DNA from: Iodobacter arcticus
GTDB taxonomy: Bacteria; Pseudomonadota; Gammaproteobacteria; Burkholderiales; Chitinibacteraceae
Reading direction: 5' to 3'
Assembly: GCF_042664895.1 (NCBI RefSeq)
Contig: NZ_JBHTBQ010000006.1
Location: forward strand, 186,001-250,000
Length of the DNA stretch: 64,000 bases
The translations under genes and the position numbers were made by a program. Of this stretch, positions 52,485 through 63,000 are shown one piece after another. The notes under the pieces were generated by a model. It was not told the DNA's origin. It did not search any database and saw only the letters and a program-made list of their open reading frames with translations. Every line of letters starts with the position of its first letter. Position 1 is the stretch's first letter.

Positions 52485-52620
52485 TAACTGGGGTCAGAGC
52501 AAACTTAAAAAGTATGTGAGAGCTGCCCCCGTTTTTTGCTAGAGTAATAATTGAAGATTTCACTGACCCATTTTTATTGAGACGAAGCAAATGGATTTAA
52601 CTTTGCTCTGACCCCGGTTA
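52485..52620. mobile_element. 136-bp MITE-like element at the right edge of the island
   Basis: Termini TAACTGGGGTCAGAGCAAACTT and, inverted, AACTTTGCTCTGACCCCGGTTA match the 89-bp element at 49481 with one mismatch in the 15-bp core. It ends 4 bp before the right direct repeat, so it marks the junction closely. Confidence 0.8.
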
Positions 52621-52624
52621 TTTG

Positions 52625-52807
52625 CGCTGGCAGCATGGTGGGCATTGTTGAGCTTGCCTTATACGCATCAAGTTAAGACAAAAACCTAGCAAAAAAGCTG
52701 ATTTTCATAGGGTGTGCAAGTCGTTTTTCTTGCGCACCGCCCCTTGGTGCGCAACGACTGCGTCGTTGTACACCCTATAAAAACCGATTCATCCGATGAC
52801 AAATACT
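52625..52807 (+). repeat. Right 183-bp direct repeat (copy of the entB 3' end and hairpin)
   Basis: Duplicate of 42882-43064 starting at CGCTGGCAGCATGGTGGGC. The entB reading frame is preserved in it (WALLSLPYTHQVKTKT) but lacks everything upstream, so it is a 3' gene fragment without start. Confidence 0.93.
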
Positions 52808-52861
52808 TAACTTGATACCTATCGGGTGTTGCTTCCAGATAGTGTTTATGTATTGCCTTAT

Positions 52862-52900
52862 AAAAAAACGTCCACCTGTTTGCAGGTGGACGTTTTTTTT
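52862..52900. terminator. Terminator of the receptor gene
   Basis: AAAAAAACGTCCACCTG and CAGGTGGACGTTTTTTTT form a near-perfect stem. It serves the minus-strand receptor gene and could also stop read-through from the island. Confidence 0.93.
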
Positions 52901-52901
52901 A

Positions 52902-55178
52902 TCAGAAGCGGTAATCAACCGTGACGCCTACCGTGCGTGGTGCACCGGCGTCTGCTTCGTTATTGCGGCTTCCTTTGCGATAGATAACATCGCTATTGAA
53001 GAGGTTTTTAATATAGGCGCGTACTGCGTAATTGCCTTTGTCGTAGCCAACCTGCAAATTAGCTAGCGTGTAATCGCCTGCTTTCAGGGTTTCTGAGTTG
53101 TTTAGGTCAGAATAATATTCACCTGTATGGCTGATATCGCCATTGACGAAGAAGCCTGCGTCAAATTGTTGCTTAAAGCCGAAGCTGGCAGACACAGGGG
53201 CTGCGTAGCCAAAGCGGTTTCCTTCAACCGAAGTGCTGCGGGTATTGCTTTCGGTGATTTTGGTGCTCAATAAGCCTAAAGATGCAAAGAGCTTGAGCGA
53301 GGAATTAACGCTGGCGTCAGCGCTGACTTCTACACCATAGCTTTCTGCCTTAGGGATATTGGTAAAGTAGTTATTGAGTAAAGCTTGGTAGTCTTTATAG
53401 CGGTTGTAAAACAGATTGGCGTTTAAGGCCAAGCGTTTATCAAGGAAGCTGGAACGGCTGCTCAGCTCGATTGTGCTGACTTCTTCTTTGCCGTATTCAT
53501 AAAACTTGTTGTCATCATAGTTAATGCTGCCCGCGCCCGGTGTATAGCCTTCACGGTAAGTTAGGCCGAATGATGTTTCGGGGGTGGCTTTGTAAATCAC
53601 ACCGATTTTAGGCAGAAACATGGTTTCGGTGATGTCGGTTTTGATCAGTGCTTCATTGGGGGTGCTAGGCCATCCTAAAACATTACGTTTCTGGCTTTCA
53701 CGCTCGATACGCCCGCCTATGTTTAGATCAAAACTGCTGTTCAGAGCGATGGTGGATTCACCAAAAAAAGCGAGGGTATCGACTTTATCGGTGCCAAAAA
53801 AGCCGGCGCTATAAGGGCTGGCGCTCAAATCCTGATGGCGGTCGTAGTAGTACAGCCCTGCCAGTGCCGTTACGCTGCCGCCTTGTGGGTCGTAAACTAG
53901 GCGAGATTCCAGCGTATTGCTGTTTTCATCCATTTGCAGCTGGAAGCGATCAGCGCCGGTTTCTTTAAATGAGGCGCGGTATTTACCACGGCTATAGAGC
54001 AGATGGCTGTTTAATGCCTCAGAAATTTTGTACTCAAGGTCTATATTGGCCGTGGTTTTGGATGAATCTTGCGTGCGGGTGTTTACTCTGGAATTCAGCT
54101 TGGAATAAGTGCGGTCTGAATGGTTGGCGCTATTAATCCGGTTTAAGAATTCGCCTTCCTGATCCCGTTGGGAAACGGTGAGCTTGGCCGAGAAATCAGG
54201 CATATTGCTTGGTGTCCAAAGCAATTTGGCGCGGATATTCTGGCGTTTGAAATCTGATGGGTCCCAAGGCCAATCACCAGGGTATTCTACAAAACCTTTA
54301 CCTTTAATGCCTTCGGCAGCAAGGCGGAATGCCAATTCATCTTGCACGATAGGGCCGGAAATCATGGCTGCACCTAGCGTTCTGCCTGCTTCGTTCTCAT
54401 AGCCAGCGCGCACTGCGCCTTCCCAGCTTGAGGTAGGATTTTTAGTATTCACCACCACGGCACCGCCAATGGTGTTGCGGCCTTGGGTGGTTGATTGGGG
54501 CCCGCGCAAAATCTCTACCTGCTCTACATCCCACATGCCGAAGTCTACATATTGCTGGCCGGACCACGTTTCAGGAGCGCCATCCACACTGGTGCTGACA
54601 CGCGGGCGTGCGCCAGAGATAAAGCTGAATATGCCTGTTGCCGGGCCTGTGCCTTCAACACCACGGATATTAATACCGCCTGCGCCATTGATATTGACGT
54701 TGGGCGCGCGATTGCCTACTTCATAAATCGAAGTGACATGGCCCTTATCCAGATCAGCGCCATTTAATACGGTGATGGCGGTGGTGGTTTCTTGCATGGA
54801 GCGGTTGATTTTCTCACCTGTCACAGTGACAGGCGCTAAGTAGGCGGTGTTGGCAATGAGCTGATAGCCCTCACCGTTGGCTACGGCTTGCAAGCCGGTA
54901 TCGGCCAGAATGGCATTTAGCCCCTGCTGCCCAGAATAGCGGCCATTCAGCGCAGGCCTTGTCCAGCCCTTGACTAAGCTTTCATCGATATTGAGCTTGA
55001 TACCCGATTGCTGCGAAAACTGCTTAAGCTGAGCAGATAAAGAGCCCGCAGGCAGCTGATAAGCCTGCTCTGCCGAGGGTGCCGCATAGGCCATGCTGCT
55101 CAGCGTGGCTCCGCCTAAGCACGCAAGTGCCAGCCTAGTTGCTAACAGTAATGAGTAATGCCGGGTTGGGTATTTCAT
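52902..55178 (-). CDS. TonB-dependent siderophore receptor with N-terminal STN domain
   Basis: Outer-membrane receptor of 758 residues. A signal peptide (ending SSMAYA-APSAEQAYQ) is followed by an STN domain (about 38-115; LPAGSLSAQLKQFSQQSGI), a plug (about 125-240; VTGEKINRSMQETTTAITVL, EILRGPQSTTQGRNTIGGAV) and a 22-strand-type barrel ending VGVTVDYRF with a terminal Phe. Its position divergent from fes, with a Fur-like box between, indicates uptake of the ferric catechol siderophore made by this cluster. The STN domain usually signals to a FecR-type anti-sigma factor, but no such genes are in the window. Ligand assignment is by context. Confidence 0.88.
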   Translation of the reverse strand: MKYPTRHYSLLLATRLALACLGGATLSSMAYAAPSAEQAYQLPAGSLSAQLKQFSQQSGIKLNIDESLVKGWTRPALNGRYSGQQGLNAILADTGLQAVANGEGYQLIANTAYLAPVTVTGEKINRSMQETTTAITVLNGADLDKGHVTSIYEVGNRAPNVNINGAGGINIRGVEGTGPATGIFSFISGARPRVSTSVDGAPETWSGQQYVDFGMWDVEQVEILRGPQSTTQGRNTIGGAVVVNTKNPTSSWEGAVRAGYENEAGRTLGAAMISGPIVQDELAFRLAAEGIKGKGFVEYPGDWPWDPSDFKRQNIRAKLLWTPSNMPDFSAKLTVSQRDQEGEFLNRINSANHSDRTYSKLNSRVNTRTQDSSKTTANIDLEYKISEALNSHLLYSRGKYRASFKETGADRFQLQMDENSNTLESRLVYDPQGGSVTALAGLYYYDRHQDLSASPYSAGFFGTDKVDTLAFFGESTIALNSSFDLNIGGRIERESQKRNVLGWPSTPNEALIKTDITETMFLPKIGVIYKATPETSFGLTYREGYTPGAGSINYDDNKFYEYGKEEVSTIELSSRSSFLDKRLALNANLFYNRYKDYQALLNNYFTNIPKAESYGVEVSADASVNSSLKLFASLGLLSTKITESNTRSTSVEGNRFGYAAPVSASFGFKQQFDAGFFVNGDISHTGEYYSDLNNSETLKAGDYTLANLQVGYDKGNYAVRAYIKNLFNSDVIYRKGSRNNEADAGAPRTVGVTVDYRF

Positions 55179-55504
55179 TTGTGTTTCCGTTAGAGGTGAT
55201 GTGAGCGCTTACAGGCGTAATCATTCATAGCCGTGGGCTGGGTATGGCTTGCGGGCGAGGCATTTTATTGCACACCAAGATGAAGCAATCTGACTTAATT
55301 ATTTCTCTTCCTTACAAGCGCCCCTTAGATCATTTGGCGATTCTTTTCTAGAAAATTGTAATTTTTTGATGATATGTAATAAATTGCAGCGATGAAATGA
55401 TAATACTTCTCATTACAATGTGCAATAATGCCCTTATGAAAAAGGCCGCAAAAAGGATGAAAAGGGTGATGTTGTGCAACTTAAATTCAGAAGCAAGCCA
55501 GGCC
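55179..55504. other. Divergent control region between receptor gene and fes
   Basis: About 325 bp with the Fur-like box near 55393-55411 and an AT-rich core. It should contain promoters in both directions. No other feature was recognised. Confidence 0.55.
55393..55411. promoter_or_regulatory. Candidate Fur box between receptor gene and fes
   Basis: TGAAATGATAATACTTCTC matches the Fur consensus at 13 of 19 positions, with an unbroken AATGATAAT core. It would cover both divergent promoters. Confidence 0.6.
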
Positions 55505-56773
55505 ATGAATCTGCTGAAAGCAAGTAATGCGGGCAGCGAAAGCTGGTGGCAGCAGATTGCAGAGCAGGGCACGCCACTTATTGAGGAATGCCTTAATCAT
55601 CAGGTGTGGATTACCTTTTTATGGCGTGATCCGGCAGGCGATGAATCGAGCTCAACGCTGGCCAGAGTTTATATCGACGTTAATTCGGTCACCGATCACC
55701 ACCGTGCAGATCCGCAATCACTAGTCAGAATGGCAGGCAGCGATATTTGGTGTTGGCAGGTGCAGCTGCCCGCAGACTGGCGGGGCAGCTATAGCCTGAT
55801 GCCCGTGGCGGCATCTCAGCTACCTGTGTTTTCAGAGCTGGCCCCCGCCGAGCAAGCCAGCCGCCAGCGCAGCTGGTGGCGCTCAATGGCTGAAGCCGCG
55901 CAGGCAGATCCTTTGAATTTGCAATCTCCCCGTGCTGGCGCATGGCGCTCTGCAATGTCGGCGCTGCATTTACCCGAAGCACCGCCACAGGCGGCTTGGC
56001 GGCATGCTGACCAGCGTGGCGAGGACGATAAGGCAGGGCTTTGCGAGCTGGATTGGCATAGCGCCATCTTGGCCAATCGGCGCAAGGTTTGGGTTTACCA
56101 GACAGGCGAGGCACAGAGCGAGCGCGCTTTGGTGCTGCTGCTCGATGGTCAGCACTGGGCTAAGCGTATGCCTGTTTATGCTGCGATTGATCGGGCCACC
56201 GAGCAGGGGCAGCTGCCCGCTGCCGTGTATGTGCTGATTGATGTCATTGATGGCGAGCAACGCGGCCGCGAGCTGCCCTGCAATGCCTCGTTTTGGCTGG
56301 CGGTGCAGAGCGAGCTCTTACCCCTGATTCAGGATATTGCGCCGTGTAGCAATGACCCAGAGCGCACGGTGCTTGCCGGGCAAAGCTATGGCGGGCTGTC
56401 GGCCATGTATGCGGCCTTGTACTGGCCTGAGCGCTTTGGATGCGTGCTAAGCCAGTCAGGCTCTTTCTGGTGGCCTTACAACGATATTCTAAAAATGCCG
56501 CCTAATCAGCCAGCTAGCCGCAAGCCTGGGAGCACAGGCCAGCTTGCCGAGCAGTTGCCGGGCTTGGCACCGGCTGCGCGTGCATTAAAGGTTTTTCAGG
56601 AAGTAGGCAGCCGTGAAGACGTGATGATTGATGTCAATGAAACCATGCGCGATGCCTTATTGCAGGCAGGCCATCAGGTGAATTACCGCCTGTTTGAAGG
56701 CGGGCACGATTGGCTGTGCTGGCGGGGCGGCTTGCTCGACGGGCTGAGCGAGCTATTGGCACCGTGCAATTAA
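55505..56773 (+). CDS. fes: Enterochelin esterase-like ferric-siderophore hydrolase
   Basis: Cytoplasmic serine hydrolase that opens ester-linked catechol siderophores to release iron. The roughly 422-residue protein follows E. coli Fes throughout: GSESWWQQ, WRDPAGDESSSTLARVYID, VTDHHRADPQS, the nucleophile motif VLAGQSYGGLSAMYAALYWP, ERFGCVLSQSGSFWWP and the catalytic His in EGGHDWLCWRGGL. The ATG at 55505 is chosen to match the E. coli N-terminus; in-frame ATGs at 55436, 55457 and 55469 are alternatives, while the one at 55397 lies inside the Fur-like box. A Fes suggests that the siderophore contains Ser ester links. mbtH follows after 55 bp. Confidence 0.93.
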   Translation: MNLLKASNAGSESWWQQIAEQGTPLIEECLNHQVWITFLWRDPAGDESSSTLARVYIDVNSVTDHHRADPQSLVRMAGSDIWCWQVQLPADWRGSYSLMPVAASQLPVFSELAPAEQASRQRSWWRSMAEAAQADPLNLQSPRAGAWRSAMSALHLPEAPPQAAWRHADQRGEDDKAGLCELDWHSAILANRRKVWVYQTGEAQSERALVLLLDGQHWAKRMPVYAAIDRATEQGQLPAAVYVLIDVIDGEQRGRELPCNASFWLAVQSELLPLIQDIAPCSNDPERTVLAGQSYGGLSAMYAALYWPERFGCVLSQSGSFWWPYNDILKMPPNQPASRKPGSTGQLAEQLPGLAPAARALKVFQEVGSREDVMIDVNETMRDALLQAGHQVNYRLFEGGHDWLCWRGGLLDGLSELLAPCN

Positions 56774-56828
56774 ATACCGTACTGAAGTCAGCCCATTTTT
56801 AAACCGGTTTTAAGCGGAGATTCAAAGC

Positions 56829-57029
56829 ATGAGCAATGAGCAAGTCAATCCTTTTGATGATGAAAGCCAGGATTTTCTGGTATTGAAAAACGCCTTGGGG
56901 CAATACAGCCTGTGGCCTGATTTTGCTGCGGTGCCAGCAGGCTGGAATACGGTATTGGGGCCAGAGAGCCATGCCGGTTGCCTTGAATATATTGAATTGA
57001 ATTGGCTTGATATTCGCGTTACCCAGTAA
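56829..57029 (+). CDS. MbtH-like NRPS accessory protein
   Basis: The 66-residue protein has the MbtH family signature: NPFDDESQDFLVLKNALGQY, SLWPDFAAVPAGWNTVLG, and a C-terminal CLEYIELNWLDIRV. It binds and stabilises adenylation domains. It sits between fes and the NRPS gene, as ybdZ does in E. coli. The ATG follows GCGGAGATTCAAAGC. Almost certainly a partner for the following NRPS. Confidence 0.95.
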   Translation: MSNEQVNPFDDESQDFLVLKNALGQYSLWPDFAAVPAGWNTVLGPESHAGCLEYIELNWLDIRVTQ

Positions 57030-57085
57030 GCGTATTGATTTTTAGTCTGCAAGCAGCGGATCTACTTTTAAAGGGAATAGGCATC

Positions 57086-60000
57086 TTGTTTAGTACTGTT
57101 ACGCAGAACTCCTCGGCAGAGAGCGAGCTGGAATTGCCCATCGTTGGATCACAATTGGGCATTTGGCTGGCTGATCAGATATCTCCGCTAAAAAATGGCT
57201 ATACCGTTGCGCATTATTCAGAGCTGCAAGGCCGGCTAGACGTGGCTTGCCTGCAACGTGCTATCCGGCTTGGCCTGAGCGAAGCAGATACGCTGCATGC
57301 GCGTTTTCAGGACGGTGATTCCGGCCCTGTGCAATATTTGCCGCTGGTTGTAGATGCAGATTGCTTGCCTGATGCCGAATACTTAGATTTAAGTGATCAA
57401 AACGATGCGCCTGCTGCTGCGCTGGCGCTGATGCGTGCCGATCTTGATCAGGCCCAGCCTGCTGATTCGGGGCAGGCGCTTTACCGGCATATTATTTTTA
57501 AATTAGGGGCTGCGGGCAATGAGCGCTGGTTCTGGTATCAGCGCTATCACCATGTGTGCGTTGATGGCTATAGCTTTAGTGCGCTAACACGGCGGATTGC
57601 TGCGCTTTATACCGATCTGCAACAAGGCCACGCCCTTAGTGCAACGCCCTTTGTATCTTTTGTCCGTGTGGTGGATGAATATCAGGCCTATCAGCAGTCC
57701 GCGCTTTACCAGCGTGATCGCCAGTTTTGGCAGGAATATAGCGCCGATTTAGCGCTGCCGGTTTCTTTGACTGCCCATCATGCTGGCCAGTCTTTTGCCA
57801 ATGTGAATGCCTTAAAGCAAAGCTTTCAGCTGCAAAGAAGGGCGGGCTTGCCGGGCGATGTGAGCGAGCCAGAATTACTGATGGCGGGTATTTTTGCTTA
57901 TTTATCCCGAATGACCGGCTCAGCAAGGCCGGTTTTAGGGATGCCCTTTATGCGCCGCATGGGTTCCGCCGCGCTAAATGCCATTGGCCCTGTGGTGAAT
58001 GTATTGCCCTTGCAGCTTAGAGTGGATACTCAGCTAAGCCTGTGTGAGCTAGCCAAACGCTTGGCTTTAGAGCTGCAGCGGGTACGCAGGCACCAGCGTT
58101 ATGACGCTGAGCAGGTGCAGCGGGATATGGGAACCGGCCGCCGCCCCTTGTACGGGCCAAGTATTAATTTGAAGATTTACGAGCAAAGCCTGCAATTAGG
58201 CGGCGTGCAAGCCACTACACATATCTTGGCCGCAGGTCCGATTGATGATCTGGAGTTTGGTATTGCGCTGGAAGAACACCGGCTGGTGCTGAGCCTGACG
58301 GCTAATCCGGATCGCTATCAGCCTGCAGAGCTTGCTTTGCATATTGAGCGTTTAAGCGCTTTTTTAAATGCCCTGATGGCTAGCCCACACGCACCCATTC
58401 ATACGCTGGCCTTAATGGCCCCTGCTGAAATAGCAAGGCTGGATAACTGGTCAGCCGGGCCTGTGATTGCGCTGCCTGAAATAAACACCGTTGTTGATTT
58501 GTTTCAGCAGCAGGCAGTGCGCTCTGCCGAGTATAAGGCGCTGGTTTTTGGGGCGGAAACGCTGGATTTTAGCGCGCTAAGCGCAAGAGTAGCCCGCCTT
58601 GCCCGCCTGCTGATGCAGCAAGGGATAGGCCGGGGCGATATTGTCGCCATTGCCTTGCCCCGCAGTGTGGATTCGGTGGTGTCTGTGCTGGCGGTATTGT
58701 CGGCAGGTGCGGCTTATTTGCCGCTGGATCTGGATTACCCGAAAGACCGTTTGGCCATGCTGTGCGACGATGCACAGCCCGCCCTACTGCTGGCTTTAAG
58801 CGATTGCGATCTGCCTTTTCAGGCACAGGCTTTATATCTTGATTCGCCGGATTGCATGGCGCAATTGTCTGCTTTATCCGCACTGCCGGTTAGTGATAGC
58901 GAAAGGGCTGCTCCTTTAAATAAAAGGGATCTTGCCTACATTATTTATACCTCCGGATCGACTGGTAAGCCTAAGGGGGTGATGGTTAGCCACGGCAGTT
59001 TGGTTAATTTACTGATCTCCCATCAGCATGGCTTTATTGCGGACATGATGCAGCGCCTTGGTGGGCGCAGAGTGCGTGCGGCGCATAGCACCTCGTTCTC
59101 TTTTGATGCTTCTTGGGAGCCGCTGTTCTTTTTACTTTTGGGTCATGAGCTACATCTTTGCGATGAAGAATTGCGGCGTGATGCTCAGGCTTTGCTCGAG
59201 CTTATTCAAGCGCAGCAAATCGATATGCTGGATGTGCCGCCACCGGTATTACAACAGCTACTCGCTTGCGGTCTGGCCGCGGCCAACCATGTGCCTGATC
59301 TGATTCTGATTGGTGGCGAGGCCGTGTCTCCGGCGCTGTGGAATGAGCTGCGCCAGCATCCCCACCTGCATGTTTATAATTTTTATGGCCCCACTGAATA
59401 TACCATCGACGCCTTAGGCGCTTGCGTGTCGCAGGCAGAGCAGCCGGTCATCGGCCTGCCTGTGGCCAATACTCAGGCTTATGTGCTGAACCATGCCTTG
59501 CAAAAAGTGGCACAAGGCGTGGTGGGTGATTTATATCTGGCCGGTGAAGGAATGGCGCTTGGCTATTTGCGCCGCCCCGGCCAAACGGCCAGCCGTTTTG
59601 TGGCGAATCCTTTTGCAGAAGGAGTGATGTACCGAACGGGCGATTTAGTCCGCTGGCGCACCGATGGGCTGCTGGAGTTTATCGGGCGTGCCGATTTTCA
59701 GATCAAGGTGCGGGGCTTTCGGATTGAGCTGGGCGAAGTAGAACACGCCCTGCTTAAGCTGGCAGGTGTGAAGGGCGCTGTAGTGATTGCAGAGCCGCTG
59801 GCCACTAGCCACCGCCTGATTGCCTATTGCACGGTAGAGCACGATGCGCCGGGCTTAAGTCTTGATTTACTCGCCAGACTGGCCGAGCAGCTGCCTGATT
59901 ATATGATCCCGGCAGCGTTGATGATCCTGCCAGACTGGCCGCTGAATGTGAACGGCAAGATCGACAAGCAGGCGCTGCCTAAGCCCGCTCAGGAAAGCCA

Positions 60001-63000
60001 GAGCCGCCCGGCTGCGAACGAGGCCGAGCGCTTGCTCTGCAATGGGGTAGCCAAGGTACTGGGGCTGGAGATCCTTGGCCCGGATGATGATTTCTTTCAT
60101 TTGGGTGGGGATAGTATTTCGGCGATGGTGCTGGGCTCAGAGCTAAGACGCGCAGGCTTTTTACTTAGGCCGCGAGATGTGTTTTCTCAACGCACTCCCG
60201 CCAGAATGGCCACCATATTAGAGAGGCTGGATAACGCGCCCACAGCAGGCAGTGAGGCAACAGGGCGCTTGGGGCGCTTGCCTATCGTCAGCTGGTTTGC
60301 CGAGCATTACGGCTTAGAGCGCCGCTTTGCACAGGGCGTGCTCTTGCGTATTCCTAAGGAGATTCAGCTTGCCCATTTGCAGACTGCATTGCACGCCGTA
60401 CAACGCAGCCACCCCGTTTTACGCGCCAAAACGGATGAGCAAGGCTTGCTGCTCACGGCCCTTGCGGCCACTTTGGATACAACGCAGCCAGAGCAGCAGC
60501 AATTACTGCCGCAAGATGATTTCTCTGCCGTGATGGATGCCCGGTTTGAAGCGGCCTGCACCCGCTTAAAGCCCTCAGCCGGAAAGATGATGCAGGCAGT
60601 GCATTTTGTTGGGGAAGACGATAGTTACCTGATGTTGGTACTGCATCATTTGCTGATTGATGGCGTGTCGTGGCGAATTCTGCTGGCCGATTTGCAAGAG
60701 GCCAGTGAGGCCGCGCTGAATAATACGGCGGCTCTGCTGCTGCGTGAATCGTGCACGGTGCAGGATTGGGCACAGCGGCTGGCCGGGCAAATTCCTGCCC
60801 GCCGCTCCGAGCTTGCACTGTGGCAAGCGGCGCTGGCCGAGCCTGGCCGGGTATTAGAGCCTGTGCGGGATACCTATGGCTCGGCAAGCCAGTGCCGTAC
60901 TTTGCTGGATGCCGGTTTAAGCGTAGCGCTCTTATTTGATTTGCCCGCTGCTTATCAGGCGCAGATTGAAGAGGTGATGCTGCTTGGGGTGTCGTTAGCG
61001 TATAGCGAGGTATTTGCCAGCCCGCGCGTCAGCGTTTCGCTTGAATCTCATGGCCGCCAGCTTGATGACGAGCATGCAGATTTAAGCCGCACCATAGGCT
61101 GGCTAACGAGCGAATATCCGCTGGCAATCGAGCTAAAAGGCTTGGATCTGGCGGGTGTGTGCGCCGGAACCCACGCCGCTGTGGAAGCGGTGAAGGCCAT
61201 TAAGCGCAGCACCCGTGCTATTGCTGATAAAGGCTTGGGCTACGGTATTTTGCGTTATCTGGATGATGAAAACGGCCCTGCCTTGGCAAAGCTGGAAGCG
61301 GCGCATCGGCCACAGTTCTTATTTAATTATCTGGGGCGCTTTACGGGTGGGGCAGAGTTTTGGGCTCCGCAAAGCACCGCAGGGTATTTTGCCGATGCTT
61401 TTGCGGTGAATACCGATCCAACCATGCCTTTGCTATATGGCTTAGAAGTTAATTTATTTGTAGAAGAAAGCAGCAGCGGCCCGCAACTGGCCCTGAACTG
61501 GACATGGGCTACGGCGTTGTTTAGCGAGGCTGAAATAGCGGCCCTGCACCAGCGATTTACCGCCTATGTGGCAGGCTTGAAGCACTTTGCTCTGGCCCAG
61601 CCTTTACTGGCGGTTGATACGCTGGTGGGTGTGGAAACGCCGGTGAGCGATTCGGCGTTGCGTGTTTTAAGCCAGCGCTACGGGCCCCTAGCCGCTGTTT
61701 TACCCGCTCTGCCTTTGCAAGAAGGCCTGCTGTTTCATGCCCAGCTGGGCGATGCAAGCAGCAAATACAACTCGATTACCCGCATTGAGCTGCTAGGCGC
61801 GCTGGATATTGAAAGATTGCGTGATGCACTGGAAGCGGTGCTTGTTCGCCATCCGCAGCTGGCGGCGATGTTTGATAATGAATCGGGCAATCAAGCCATG
61901 CAGCTCTTGCCTCTAGTTAGCGGCAGCAAGCGCCGCTGGCCTTGGGCGCAGCAAGATCTTAGCCATCTAAACGCGGCAGAGCAGCAGGCTGAGCTGGCAC
62001 GACTAGAGCATCAGGAAATTAATCGTGATTTTGTGATTGGCGAGGCAGATCTTCTGCTCAATGCCTTGCTGGTTCGGCAAGGCCATCATCAGCACACGCT
62101 TTGCTTAACGGCACATCATCTGGTTGTAGACGGCTGGTCTACGCCGATTATGCTGGGTGATCTGCTCCGCGCTTACGGCGAAGGCACTTTAGCTGCCACC
62201 CGCGTCGATTACCCGACGGTGGTTAAGCAGCTGGCAGCTCGTCCGCTGGCGGCAACAAGGGAGATCTGGTCAGATGTGCTGGCCGGGGTAAAACCGACGC
62301 TTTTATTTGGCAACAACCCTGAGCCTAGCAAGGTGAATACCCTGGAGCTGGTGGTGCCAAAGGCGCTGGAGCAGGCCTTAACTGCGCAGGCGCGTCAGCA
62401 GGGTTTAACGCTCAATACCATGATGCAAGGAATGTGGGCCGCGCTGCTCTCAATCATGAGCGGGCGTAATGATGTGGTTTTTGGCTCGCCCGTATCGGGG
62501 CGCTTTAGCCCGGTAAAAGGCATTGATGAGCATATTGGCTTATTTAGTAATACGCTGCCCGTGCGCGTCCGGCTTAATCCGCATCAGCCTTTGCTCGCCC
62601 AATTAGCCGCCGTGCAGGCTCAGCAGATTCAGTTGCTGGAGCATGATGGTTTGGGCTTGGGTGAAATTCAGCGGCTGGCAGGAGCGCCCACCTTATTTGA
62701 TACCCTGCTGGTGGTTGAAAACTACCCCGAGCAAGATGAATTGCTTGCACGGGATTACCGCGGGCTGCGGGTGGGGGCGCTGCGTAACCGAGGCTATACC
62801 CATTATCCTTTAACCGTTCTGGTGCTGCCGGGCCAGCAATTACGCCTAGTGATTGAATATCGGGATGTGGTGCAGGACGCGGCTCAGTTGCCGGAGCGAA
62901 TTTTAATGCTGCTGAACCATCTGGCGGATGAGGCTGATCTGCCATGGTCTGCTTTTAAACCGCAGATTCAGGCCGAGCAGGCATTGATTCAATCCCTGAA

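Noticed and set aside
43252..52620. Prophage instead of T6SS island
   Set aside because: VgrG resembles phage tail spikes, but there are no integrase, capsid, terminase or lysis genes, and the following genes are secreted immunity-like proteins.
42882..52807. Classical integrase-mediated island with att sites
   Set aside because: The flanking repeats are 183 bp long and there is no integrase or tRNA; recombination or duplication fits better.
52902..53066. 84-codon plus-strand frame at 52812 and other plus-strand frames over the receptor gene
   Set aside because: They are antisense shadows of the well-supported TonB-dependent receptor.
55397..55504. Extended fes start at 55397
   Set aside because: That ATG lies inside the Fur-like box, and the added residues do not resemble the Fes N-terminus.
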